Assembly (NCBI GenBank): GCA_964016985.1
Contig: OZ024826.1
Location: forward strand, 74,201,182-74,265,181
Reading direction: 5' to 3'
Length of the DNA stretch: 64,000 nucleotides
Source: Anodontia alba
Lineage: Eukaryota; Mollusca; Bivalvia; Lucinida; Lucinidae
Shown here: positions 10,151 through 21,500 of the stretch, piece after piece
Layout: each line of letters begins with the position of its first letter
How positions within the stretch are numbered: position 1 is the stretch's first letter
The notes under the pieces: model-generated
The model's input: only the letters and a program-made list of their open reading frames with translations
Databases searched by the model: none
What the model was told of the DNA's origin: nothing
Position numbers and translations under genes: made by a program

Positions 10151-11490
10151 TGGGTAGTTGCATTCGACGGGACCGCGCGGAAAAAGACGGGACCAAAAAA
10201 CGGAACCAAAGTTTGATCGCCCAGGAAAAGCCCTTTTCCTTCATGGAATTAAATAATTTTTGGATATTTTCCCGCTACTGTATGGACGTTGGCGGTGAAA
10301 TATTCCTTTGAAGATTATTTACCCACAGACACAAAATGATGAAACAATGTCGATTCAATGTGAAACAACATCGATTCAACGTTGAATAACGTTGTTTCAA
10401 CATTGTGCCCTCTAGGTAGAGCCTCGGAAAATATATATCAAATTTTAACGGAAGTTATACTGATAAAATTTATGTTTTTTATTTACACACGAATAGAAAA
10501 TATGATTAACAAATATGTATATCAAACTAAAACAATAAAAAAAAAAAACTTCAAAAAGAGCTAACGCAAAGACGGCCTGTATTTCTATGAAGCTATAATG
10601 CAAAGACATTTTTAAATTTGATCGAAACGAAATATAAAATATAAAAAAGCTTTTTCGCAAGTTGAACATAACTTCACAGAAAAAAAATGTGTATCAGAAA
10701 ATGGCATTGAATAAATATATTTAAGTTAGTGGTCCTAAGACCTTTATCACTCTCTAGGCAAAGCCAGCAGACAACCTGATTTGTTTTACAGAAAATAGGC
10801 TTTGACAAGAGAAAGGTATCCCCATGTCAAAATTAACTGACGCTGTTTCAATGTTGCGAGTCTGCTGGGTAAATAATCTCTAAAGGAATATGTCCAAAAT
10901 TTCGATCCGCTCTTGGGATATTTTTCAATCTGATAAAAGATAACTGGATACGTTTAGTTTTCCCAGTTCCCTTAAGTTGTGGTCAATTAACCAGTTAACC
11001 ATTTTGACTGAATTATCGAACAAATGGCCAAACATTATGTGAATATATTTTAATAGTGTGCGACAAATTATTTTGGTCCCGGCCTGGTCCTAGGCACATT
11101 ATTTCGAAAACAGATGCACAAACTATCATTGTTTTTTTCGGTTTGAGAATTGCTAGAATGGTTTCTGATTAGCATACACCATACACACGACTTATCATGA
11201 ACTATTTTGGCGATATTTGCAGAAATTTAGGACATGGTCAATTTCGCGAAAATCTGGTCCCGTCTTTTCTCCGGCCGACATGGACCTATTCAGTTGGCAT
11301 TATTTTCTTAATAACGGGAAATATTTGAAAATCTTCATATGCATTTTGAAGAAGACTCTATCATTAATATGCTTGCCAAACAATATTTGATTCCATAAAG
11401 GATAAAGGTTTTTACCTGGGAGATAAAAACTTTGGTTCCGTTTTTTGGTACCGTCTTTTTCCGCGCGGTCCCGTCTAAATCAACTATCCA
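10151..11490. mobile_element. 1.34-kb DNA element with about 60-bp inverted ends
   Basis: The left end contains gacgggaccgcgcggaaaaa, then gacgggaccaaaaaacggaa, then ccaaagttt. The right end is its reverse complement (aaactttgg, ggttccgttttttggtaccg, ctttttccgcgcggtcccgtc), matching over about 60 bases with few differences and extending more weakly outward (tgggtagttg / caactatcca). The direct subrepeat gacgggacc occurs twice within each arm. Inner matches (ggatattttcccgct near 10262, tcttgggatatttttc near 10913) suggest the inverted similarity goes further. No transposase is visible, so it is non-autonomous. It separates the divergent transporter and MAPEG genes. Confidence 0.75.
10310..10873. 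mobile_element. MITE nested in the 1.34-kb element
   Basis: Bounded by gattatttacccacagac on the left and its near-complement gtctgctgggtaaataatc on the right. The left part has stacked palindromes around gtttcaacattg / caatgttgaaac-type sequence (aacgttgaataacgttgtttc). The gatttattacc-like match may be part ends, part target duplication. Confidence 0.55.
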
Positions 11491-11499
11491 CAACACACG

Positions 11500-11875
11500 A
11501 CTAAGGTTACAGACACATAAATCTCTGAAACAACCAAATAGGGAGTTTATTCATAAACAGTGATGCTAAATACAACGCTGCTCGCGCGCTCCTAGTCACA
11601 CGTTGAGCATAACTCTCACAAATACACAAATCGTGCCCTATGACCCCAAAAGAACAAAGAAAATAGATCTTTTAAACTTTTTTTAATAAAATAAATTGCA
11701 CTATGATAAGTGCAATATGTTTTGCAATGAGGGGTCATTGGACCCCCGTTTGGGACCAAAACCGTGCCGAATGCATCTGTGTATGCACTTTTGTACACAT
11801 ATAGCTGTTTTCATGAATCGCACATGTTTTCACGCTTATTGCTACGAAGCCACCCCACCGTGAGCCCACCACTTA
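11500..11875. other. No recognised feature
   Basis: Sequence between the DNA element and the MAPEG gene leader. No repeat or exon is recognised. Confidence 0.4.
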
Positions 11876-11879
11876 ACAA

Positions 11880-12005
11880 TATAAGACAAGGATGGTTCTC
11901 GCTTAAGTGACAAGGATGGTTCTCGCTTATAACCCGACACAGGAAACCAGTCACAATTTTTGACCTAATTGTTGTTGAGGTTCTCAGATATTACAAAGTT
12001 GTACG
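11880..12005 (+). promoter_or_regulatory. Proximal promoter/leader of the first MAPEG gene
   Basis: Immediately upstream of the start codon. It contains a 24-bp direct duplication (aaggatggttctcgctta, at about 11888 and 11912) and an AT-rich box, aacaatataaga, at about 11874 that could act as a TATA-like element. The promoter role is inferred from position. Confidence 0.35.
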
Positions 12006-12075
12006 ATGACAGTTGTTGAACTGGAAGATATAGTACTTCTTGGATTTGTTTCATTGTTGCACGCCTGGCAGTTTG
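12006..12075 (+). CDS. MAPEG gene 1, exon 1
   Basis: Encodes MTVVELEDIVLLGFVSLLHA and three more residues, the first membrane helix. It ends in phase 1 before gtatga. The paralogous exon at 36376-36445 has the same length (70 nt) and phase. Confidence 0.85.
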
Positions 12076-12952
12076 GTATGATTTTCATTGCTATATATTA
12101 CAAACTACTGAAAATCTCTTAGACTTTTTCATTGTTGGGTTGTCCAGTTGGGTCCAGAGGACAACTCTTCTTGGTTTACTTTAATAGTATTACACAGTTG
12201 CCCCTCTTTAATATTTAGATACGATACATATCGCGATACTATTTTAATGCTATCACATTTTGAAAAGTTTTAATATACAGTCGAACCTCGTTATCTCGAA
12301 CTCGCTTATTTCGAATTACTGCTTATCTCGAAGTGAAAATCTGATCCCTGTTTTAACATGCAACTATGACAACAGGTAACAAAATAATGTGGAAAAGAGG
12401 AGAAATTGCTCTACATTATTTTATATAATATATATTTCTAACTTCAGGAGTCAAATTACATATTCATTTGTTAAATGTGTTGTTGAATTTATTGTTTTCC
12501 TCACTCGCTCAGCTCTGATATGTCGAGGTACGGATGTCTCGAAGTGTTTCAGTGAGTCCCTTGGAATTCGAGATAACGAGAGTCGACTGTACTTGGAAAA
12601 CCGGTTCAAAACCATCTCAGAGGTTGATTCTTGTGTAACAATGCCTGTGTAATATGCCCCTGATTGTCATAATGATACAAGTGATCAGTGTATTTCAGTA
12701 GGCCCTAACATTTTAGGTCTTTGTAATTTGTTATAAAATGGTCTTGAAATATGTTAAAGCTGTCATTTTCTTTGGAAATTGTACTTTTGGGCGTATCGTC
12801 AGGTGTCGCGACACTACCCCAACGATACGATACACGCGTATCGTCAGAAAGACTATCCCAGCTAGCATTCTACGTAAATCTACATCAGGCCGTCAGCTAC
12901 CCTGACGGGCCGATGACGGCCCGATATAGATTTGCGTAGAATGCTGACTGGG

Positions 12953-13013
<61 letters not shown>

Positions 13014-16000
13014 ATTTGGAGCTGCATTATAGTGAAGCACACATAATGAAACAAACACAAGACTCGAGGGCGATCTGAAGCTGGAACACAAGTAAAGAAC
13101 AAACAAGTCCACGATGTGCCCGACCACAGTCATTGATAGTCGGGCGCTAACTTTCTGAAACAGATTGAGGAGGGAGCCATCATTTAGTATCAGAACCGAC
13201 TCACCCATCACAAAAACATGTCTATATAATTTTGATCCCCTTAAACACCACTTTTATATAGTAAAACTGGGGTTTACAGGGGTAAACATTATTTTTCTTA
13301 TTTCTGCTCAAAACATAGATTGTGGGTACTCGTTAGAACCGCCTCGTCGAGACGGTTCTAACGAGTACCCACAATCTGTTTTGAGCAGAGATATGAGAAG
13401 ATTTAGAATTTTTCATCTGAAAACTTTCATTTTTTTGGTGGTAAAATTTTCAGTATATTTGAATAGGCTTGTTCTCATAATAGTCGTGCAATTAAAAAGG
13501 GAAGCAGTGTTACCAACCATAAAAATTCGCGCCCCTTACTCTTCATCATATTCAGTATAACCTCAATGGCTCGAACCCGGATAGCTCGTTTACTGTGGAT
13601 GATTCGAACTCTTTTTTCAGTCCCTACAAAATCCTTCCAATAGCTCAAGAAAACAAATATTTTGGGATTTTTTTTATTATTTTATCATGGAATGGTATGT
13701 TGTGTGTATTCATTAGAATCGCCTCATCGAGGCGATTCTAATGGGTACGCTCAACATACAATCACTGTGTAGAAAATCGAAATTATCGCTATTTGCTTCC
13801 TGAACTGGTGCCATGATTAACTCTCAGTGGCTTGAACTACCCATGTCTCGAACAAATTTCCATGGTCCCAAAGGTGTTCGAGCCATTGAGGTTCGACTGT
13901 ACTTCTCTTCAACAAGTCCATTACACTACCTACATGTATGAATGTGTGCGAAATTGCTGGATGAGTAGCAAATAGTGTAGATCTTGATCAGATGCCGCGT
14001 TCTGCGGCGTCTGATCTGGATCTACACTGTTTGATAAGGCCTGTCTTTCCGAATATGTAGTCAGTACGATAACTTGATTAAATTGATTTTCCCTCTGGAT
14101 CCACCCATCTCTTGATACCGAGTCGATCAATTTCTGATCGTTACCTCAGGTGCGCAGTCTGGTCAGAGTCTTTGCTGTCCGTCTGAAGAAATCCTGTATC
14201 TATGGCTAGCCAACGAGTGCCAGTCGGAGACGGATCAGACTGCGCGGATTCTCAGGTTCATCACAGTTTTTAATGGGGGTACGTTATTTCACGTTGCGGC
14301 TGACTATATCAACCTAAAATATTGGGTCACCTTAAAGAGAATTGATACGTTTCAGAGGAGGCAACTGTCAAATTGTTTTGTTTCCCTCCTGAAAAGGGGT
14401 AATGGGAGCACTTTCAGTTTAGAGTAGACCTTTTTTTAAGGAAATAATTTGCACCCCCTCCCTGGTTCTTTTAGACTAGACCCTTTTCAGAAGAGTCTTG
14501 GTGTGCAGGTAGCAAACAGGAAGTCACAAAAGTTATTACCCCATTGAAGACTGGAGAACCCATAAACGGGTCACTGGCAAATAGTGCTGACCCAGATCAG
14601 ACGCGTCTGATCTGGGTCTCCACTGTTTGCTCAGGCTTGTCTGTCCTAACAGTTAGGTTTATTACGGCATTTGATTCCGTATTTTTTTCCTCCTGTGTTT
14701 TATGCTCTCCCCTGCTTTCGATATCACTTGGGAAAGACATTTTGTGGCCAAGATAGTTTTTCTAGTTAATTGAATTTTTGGGGAAAATTCTTTAAAGGCA
14801 CATATTGTTTTTTTGTTTTTTTTTCTTCTGTCATTCGGTCATTGATATATCGTAACAATATTGTAAAAATTCGGGAAACTTAACCAAGTGGAAAGAGTTG
14901 AAAACTGCTCTCCATTCTACCTATCAAAATTTGTGTAATTCGCAGTCATACTAAAAATTAAATTTTTGAATGTTTTGGAAACCATAAATAAAATAAAACT
15001 GCATAAAGTACAAATAATGAGCTGCTAACCCGACGGGCACATGTTGCTTATACAACGTCGCTTCAACGCCGATGCAACATCATGACGTTGAGGCGACGTT
15101 TAGGCGACGGTTTATAACTTCATGTGCCAGCTGGGACATACTTAGTGTACTGTAGCTCCAGTTAGCTTTATAAGCACTATTCAAACAACATTTTGCGGGG
15201 TTGTTTCGACAGCGCACTTGGTAAAGACTACGGACGTTGCAGTGCTAGGCGAGAGCTTGCATGATGCGAGTTCGCGCCTCTGTGTAGATTAATAGTTATG
15301 ACTAAAGGTTTTGCATTAAATCATGACAAATGTTTGCAAAATTACGAGGGTCCAGCACTGGGTTCGGATTACTTCAGTGCTACGTTTTATCAAACATATT
15401 TTTATTACAAGCAGATAAATAGTCTTCTTTTGGTATCTGTTGGAGACACGGATACATAGCGCTGTCATGAGAACTTCTAGACGTATACTTATTTCTAGAA
15501 AGCATTTTCTTAAGCCTTGGAAATAAAAAGAAGTCACAGGGACTCAGGCCAGGTGAATAAAGTGGATGGTTTAAAACTTTCACTTTTTCAGAAGCCAAAA
15601 AAGACTTAACAACCTCACACTTATGAGAGGAGGCGTTGTCATGTAAAAGGTGGACTCCTGACCATCCTTTGCTTGGTCGTTTCTTATTGTAAAACTCTTT
15701 CACTTTCTTCAGTACAGAATTCTTGTAGAATCAGCCAGTGACTGTATGACCAGATGAACAAGGCACTTGAACGACTGGCCCACTTGAATTAAAGAAAATT
15801 GCGTACAACATCTTTTTCGAACTTATGGTTCTTTTGGCAATACATGGGCGTGTTTTGATCTTTTCGCTTCCATTGCTTATTATCAGCCCTTCTTTGTGGC
15901 TCAAACATGTGCACCCAGGTTTCATAATCTGTTAGCAAGTTAGAAATAACCCGACTATTACAGCCTTTGTATGTTTTCAAAAGTTCCCGGGCGCTTTTAA

Positions 16001-18468
16001 GGCAAATGAGGTACCTACCTATAGCGCAAACCTTTCTTAGGTCCAAACGCTTTTTCAGAATTGATTGCACGCTGCCTTCTGATATGCCAGTACAACTAGC
16101 TATATCTTTGACAGACAATCGCGCATCCTGTTCGACCACAATCTTTACAGCAGCGATGTTAGCCTTGGTAACAGAGGTTTTAGGCCTTCCAGGACGGGTA
16201 TCATCTTCAACAGAAAAATTCCCAGCTTTACGAGGGTCCTGCAAAAAGTGTTGTCACTGGGTTCGGATTACTTCAGTGCTACGTTTTATCAAACATATTT
16301 TTATTACAAACCTTCAAAGTATACCCCATTACTGAAAAACATTTTTGTCACCTTTTTACCCAGTCGCGAAAAGCAGATAAATAGTTTTCTTTTGGTATCT
16401 GTTGGAGACCCTGATAAATAGCGCTGCCAAGAGAACTTCTAGACGTATACTTTTTTCCAGAAAGCATTTTCTTAAGCATTGGAAATAAAAAGAAGTCACA
16501 AGGACTCAGTTCAGGTGAATAAGGTGGATGGTTTAAAACTTTCAATTATTCAGAAGCCAAAAAAGACTTAACAACCTCACACTTATGAGAGGAGGCGTTG
16601 TCATGTAAAAGGTGGACTCCTGACCATCCTTTGCTTGGATGTTTCTTATTGTAAAACTCTTACACTTTCTTCAGTACAGAATTCTTGTAGAATCGGTCAG
16701 TGACTGTATGACCAGATGGACAAGGCACTTGAACGACTGGCCCACTTGAATTAAAGAAAATTGCGTACATCTTTTTCGAACTTATGGTTCTCTTGGCAAT
16801 ACATGGGCGTTTTTGATCTTTTCGCTTCCATTGCTTATTATTAGCCCTTCTTTGTGCTCAGACATGTGCACCCAGGTTTCATCACCTGTTAGCAAGTTGG
16901 AGATAACCCGACTATTACAGCCTTTGTATGTTTTCAAAAGTTCCCGGACACATTTAAGGCGTTGTGTCTTTTGCTCCTCAGTGAGCAAATGAGGTACCCA
17001 CCTAGCGTAAACCTTTCTCAGGTCCAAACGCTTTTTCAGAATTGTTTGCACACTGCCTTCTGATATGCCAGTACAACTAGCTATATCTTTGACAGACAAT
17101 CGCGCATCCTGTTCGACCACAATCTTTACAGCAGCGATGTTAGCTTTGGTAACAGAGATTTTAGGCCTTCCAGGACGGGTAACATCTTCACCAGAAAAAT
17201 TCCCAGCTTTACGAGGGTCCTGCAAAAAGTTTTGTCATTGGGATCGGATAACTTCAGTGCTACGTTTTATCAAACATATTTTTATTACAAACCTTTAAAG
17301 TATACCCCTTTACTGAAACACATTTTTGTCACCTTTTTACCCCGTCGCGAAAAGCAGATAAATAGTCTTCTTTTGGTATCTGTTGGAGACACTGATAAAT
17401 AGCGCTGCCAAGAGAACTTCTAGACGTATACTTATTTCCAGAAAACATTTTCTTAAGCCTTGGAAATAAAAAAAAAATCACAGGGACTCAGGTCAGGTGA
17501 ATAAGGTGGATGGTTTAAAACTTTCACCTTTTCAGAAGCCAAAAAAAGACTTAACAACCTCACATTTATGAGAGGAGGCGTTGTCGTGTAAAAGGTGGAC
17601 TCCTGGTCATCCTTTGCTTGGTCGTTTCTTATTGTAATAAGTAAATTAGTCAATGTATATGACTGCATCTATTTCAATTTGAAATTACTCGGGCAGTTGG
17701 AAAGCAATTTGCACGAAATAAACGGGTATCGTTAGCTATTCAACACACCATTCAAGTGCAGTGAAGCATTTTAACATAGACCTGGAATAAAACCAAGGAA
17801 GCCTATTAGTGACAGAACTTTTTGCACGATCCTCACAAAAGTTTTAACCCACCTAAACACTGTGCGCATTGAAATGGTCTGAGGTCCATATATACCACAC
17901 AATTCATTAAATATCTGCTTTGAATCTATATTAAGCCTAATGCGGCATTAAATATTGCTACGAATTTCAGTCTTCTGGTCCATGTTCCAATGTAACAAGT
18001 AAATTGGTCAGTGTATATGACTGCATCTATTTCAGTTTGAAATAACTCGGTCAGTTGGAAAGCAATTTGCACGAAATAAACGGGTATCGTTAGCTATTCA
18101 ACACACCATTCAAGTGCAGTGAAGCATTTTAAAATATACCTGGGATAAAACTAAGTAAGCCTATTAGTGACAGAACTTTTTATACGACCCTCGTACCACA
18201 TCTGGGTAAAGCGTCAGACGAAAAACAACTTTCTGAAATACATGTATGTCGTAAGCGGAGTAGGCATTGGCTATATTTTGCCTCCTCCCTCGTAAAGTGT
18301 GAATGTTTGTCCACAGGTATGGCAGCCACAGAAGTTGTTGTCTGTAGAGAAAAATACAAAGTTAAAGCCCCAGAAATGAATGGACCACCGGAGTTTATGA
18401 GAGCCGTCAGAGCACAGTACGTGAAAATTGTCCTTTCTTGGAGCAGTGCTCAACAAACGTTATCCCCC

Positions 18469-18554
<86 letters not shown>

Positions 18555-21500
18555 ATCATCTGTATTGCTGGTCAGTCCTTGTTCTTTTTTGTCTAATTCC
18601 TAATTAGCGGGGGTGTTAAATCTGTCTTTGTGGCTTTGACCTGACTGCCAAGATGCGTGCCATTGCTCGAGACAAGGCATTGTTTTTTTTTCAAGCAAAA
18701 TGTATTGATATTTTCTTATCTCTCCACGAAAACATATGTTGTGGGTACTCATTAGGAGCGCCTCCTCGGGCGCTTCTAATGAGCACCACAACATTTGTTG
18801 TGGAGAAATAAGAAAAACAAAACATCTGGATGCCCCCTTTTTATCCGGAACTATGACGCACTTCGATTTCTTAAATTTTGTTCTGTAGCCTACAACCTAT
18901 TAAAGCATTGACAGCACTGGTTGGTTGATTGTCTCTGATTGCAGGCTGAAAAAAATGGTCCTGAACGGGGACTTAACCCTTAATTTCCTGTAATGTAAGC
19001 AAACAGTGCAGACCCAGATCAGAAGCCGCATTCTGCGGCGTCTGATGTGGGTCTGCAATGTTTGCCAATGTCCCAGTCCAGCTTTTACAGATAACCCTCG
19101 GCATTCTGACGTCACAGCGACATGAATAGCGCGGTTATAAAAAAAAACATCACCTGGATTTCGGCTAACATTGTTCAGTAATTATCACGTGGACAACTAC
19201 AAATTTTGATGTATGTATACTGTAGCTCGATTGTAAACAGTCGACCCGAAAATGAGTAGCCTGAACAAGACCATGTCTTATCTCACAGGAATGGCAGCAA
19301 CAGAGGTTGCGGTTCGCAGACGAAAGTACAAAATTGATGCTCCAGAGATTAATGGACCGCCAGACTTTGTACGAGCGATGAGAGCACAGTAGGTCATCAA
19401 CAATTGTTTTCCTTCAGCAGCAACAGTTAGTTGACAGTTCGTGGTCTCTGGTAGCAAATTTAGTGAAACAATAGGCATTCGAACACATTAACAAGCACAT
19501 TCCTCAGAAAATTTATGTCATTTGAATACCTGTTCATGTGTCTAAAACAGCCGGATGAGTGGCGTGGCAAACAGTGTGGACCCTGGTCAGACACTGCGTT
19601 CTGCTGGCGACGTATGATCTAGGTATGCACTGTTTGCATAGGCCTTTTTGTCTGTTTGCTCAAGCCTGTTTGTTACTTTGGGGAAAGACGGTAAAATGCA
19701 TGTATGCTAGTACCGCTTAAAGAATAGTACCTACGCCAGAAAAAAAAACAACAAAATAAAAAACAACAACATTGGTTCATAGTGGTAAACAAAGACCTGT
19801 ATCAGGATCAGTCAATCTTCACACGTCATGAACCGGGGCCAGGGGCGTGTGAGGGCGGGGGGGGGGGGGCGGGGGGAAACAACCTGATCAACATCTACAG
19901 GCTTTTGTGTACCACTAGGCCCCAGTCTAGTGATAAGCAGTCCGTCCTGTGACGTCACAAGGTCAAGGTCACAGTCTGATGATGGTTTTTGATGAATGTT
20001 TGGAATAAAAACCTAAAAGGTTGCCTTTGGAAACAAACAACACACAAAAGAACGAAAATCGGAGACTAGGTTTTATTAAGTCTCTTAATATGCAGCATTG
20101 TAGCTTGCGATGCTGCAACCCGTCCCCCAACCCCCCCCCCCACCCCCCCCCCCCCCCCACACACACACACCCCTAGCACCGGCTTAAGTGGTATTCGATT
20201 TTTCAAAGTAATCTCTGCTTACCAAGAAAGGAACCACATTCCTCGTGGAACTTACTAGAGCTTACTATAACCTATCAGAATTCTTACAGAATTATTATAA
20301 TACATACATATTTAACTTCTACAGTTTATTCGTAGTACAGACAGTTAATTATTCATCCTGAGTTATATACTTTGTCATTTATACTACTGTCCTTTCGACA
20401 TTTCTCGGAAAGACGTATTTTGCTTGGAATTTTATCTTAAATGAAACTATTTTGTATCTGATAGACCATATCTTATCAGAAATCATTTGTCTTTTCTGTT
20501 TCTGTGTTTTGTGCTCAAATATGTACCCTAAAATTAAATTTATCGCCAAAAATTGATCTGACTTCTGCAATTTCTATAGTAAAGTGTTTTGTTGTTGTTT
20601 TTATTTAATTTTGTCTAAGAAAATACTTTTTAGTTTTCTTTGCTGAATTTGAATTATTGATGTTTCGCAACAATATTGTGAAAATTTCAGAAAAAATGGA
20701 ACAAGCAGAACTTGTTGAAAGTCTGCCTCCAAGTTACCAACCCTACAAATTTCTGCATAATTTGCATTCATTTTTACTATGGAAAAAGTGAAAATATTTG
20801 ATTTTTTAAAAACCATTGACTAGAATAAAACTTATTTTTGCATATGTAGTTACGACAAATGGTTTTGCATTAAATTATGACAAAAAATTGCAAATTTAAT
20901 TCTTCTTTGTTAAGCGCCAAGCAAAAAATGACTTGCTGAAAGATGTCGAAAGCACAGTAGATCTATGTATACATTTTTCTTTTGTTGTTATCTTCATGTT
21001 TAACTGATAAATGCATTTTGAGTATGAAATTCACATGTTTCTGGTCTACCTCATAGAAGTGCAGTTTTGGACGCAGATTTAAATAAGTCGTTTGACTGTC
21101 TTCTGAATTCCTTTTGTATAAATGTGTTACTGATAAGAACCATATGTTTTTTTTTTTATTGTTGTGTGTAAATTATACGAATAAAACATAAGCTAAACGT
21201 AATACACTTTTATCTTTTTCAGGCAGAACAGTTTAGAATTCGGAGTACCTCTAGTATTATGGATGGCTGGGATATTCTTTCATCCAGGTAGTTTTTGCTA
21301 TTGAACATATATTAAGCGGAATGGGTTTATTTTCAAGGCAAAGTCAGTTTTGACATTGCGTCATTTCTTAAAAGGGGTCTACCATAAAAAAGGAAAGAAC
21401 TTCATCCCGACGGAAGCAAATTCTTTCCTTTTTGAAAAAACCCATTTTCAGAGGTGTATTTACAATGTAAAAAAGCAAACAAGAAGTCACAAAAATATCT

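Larger units (their letters stand above)
15343..18195 (-). mobile_element. Mariner pile-up: tandem partial copies inside MAPEG intron 1
   Basis: The left edge tacgagggtcc and the right edge atacgaccctcgta are inverted mariner termini. Between them, the same 3' terminus (tacgagggtcctgcaaaaag) recurs internally at about 16233 and 17211, each time followed by a fresh copy of the transposase C-terminus, and a 200-bp 5' segment occurs twice (about 17640-17830 and 17995-18190). The arrangement is a head-to-tail series of truncated copies. No copy has an intact frame. Confidence 0.85.
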
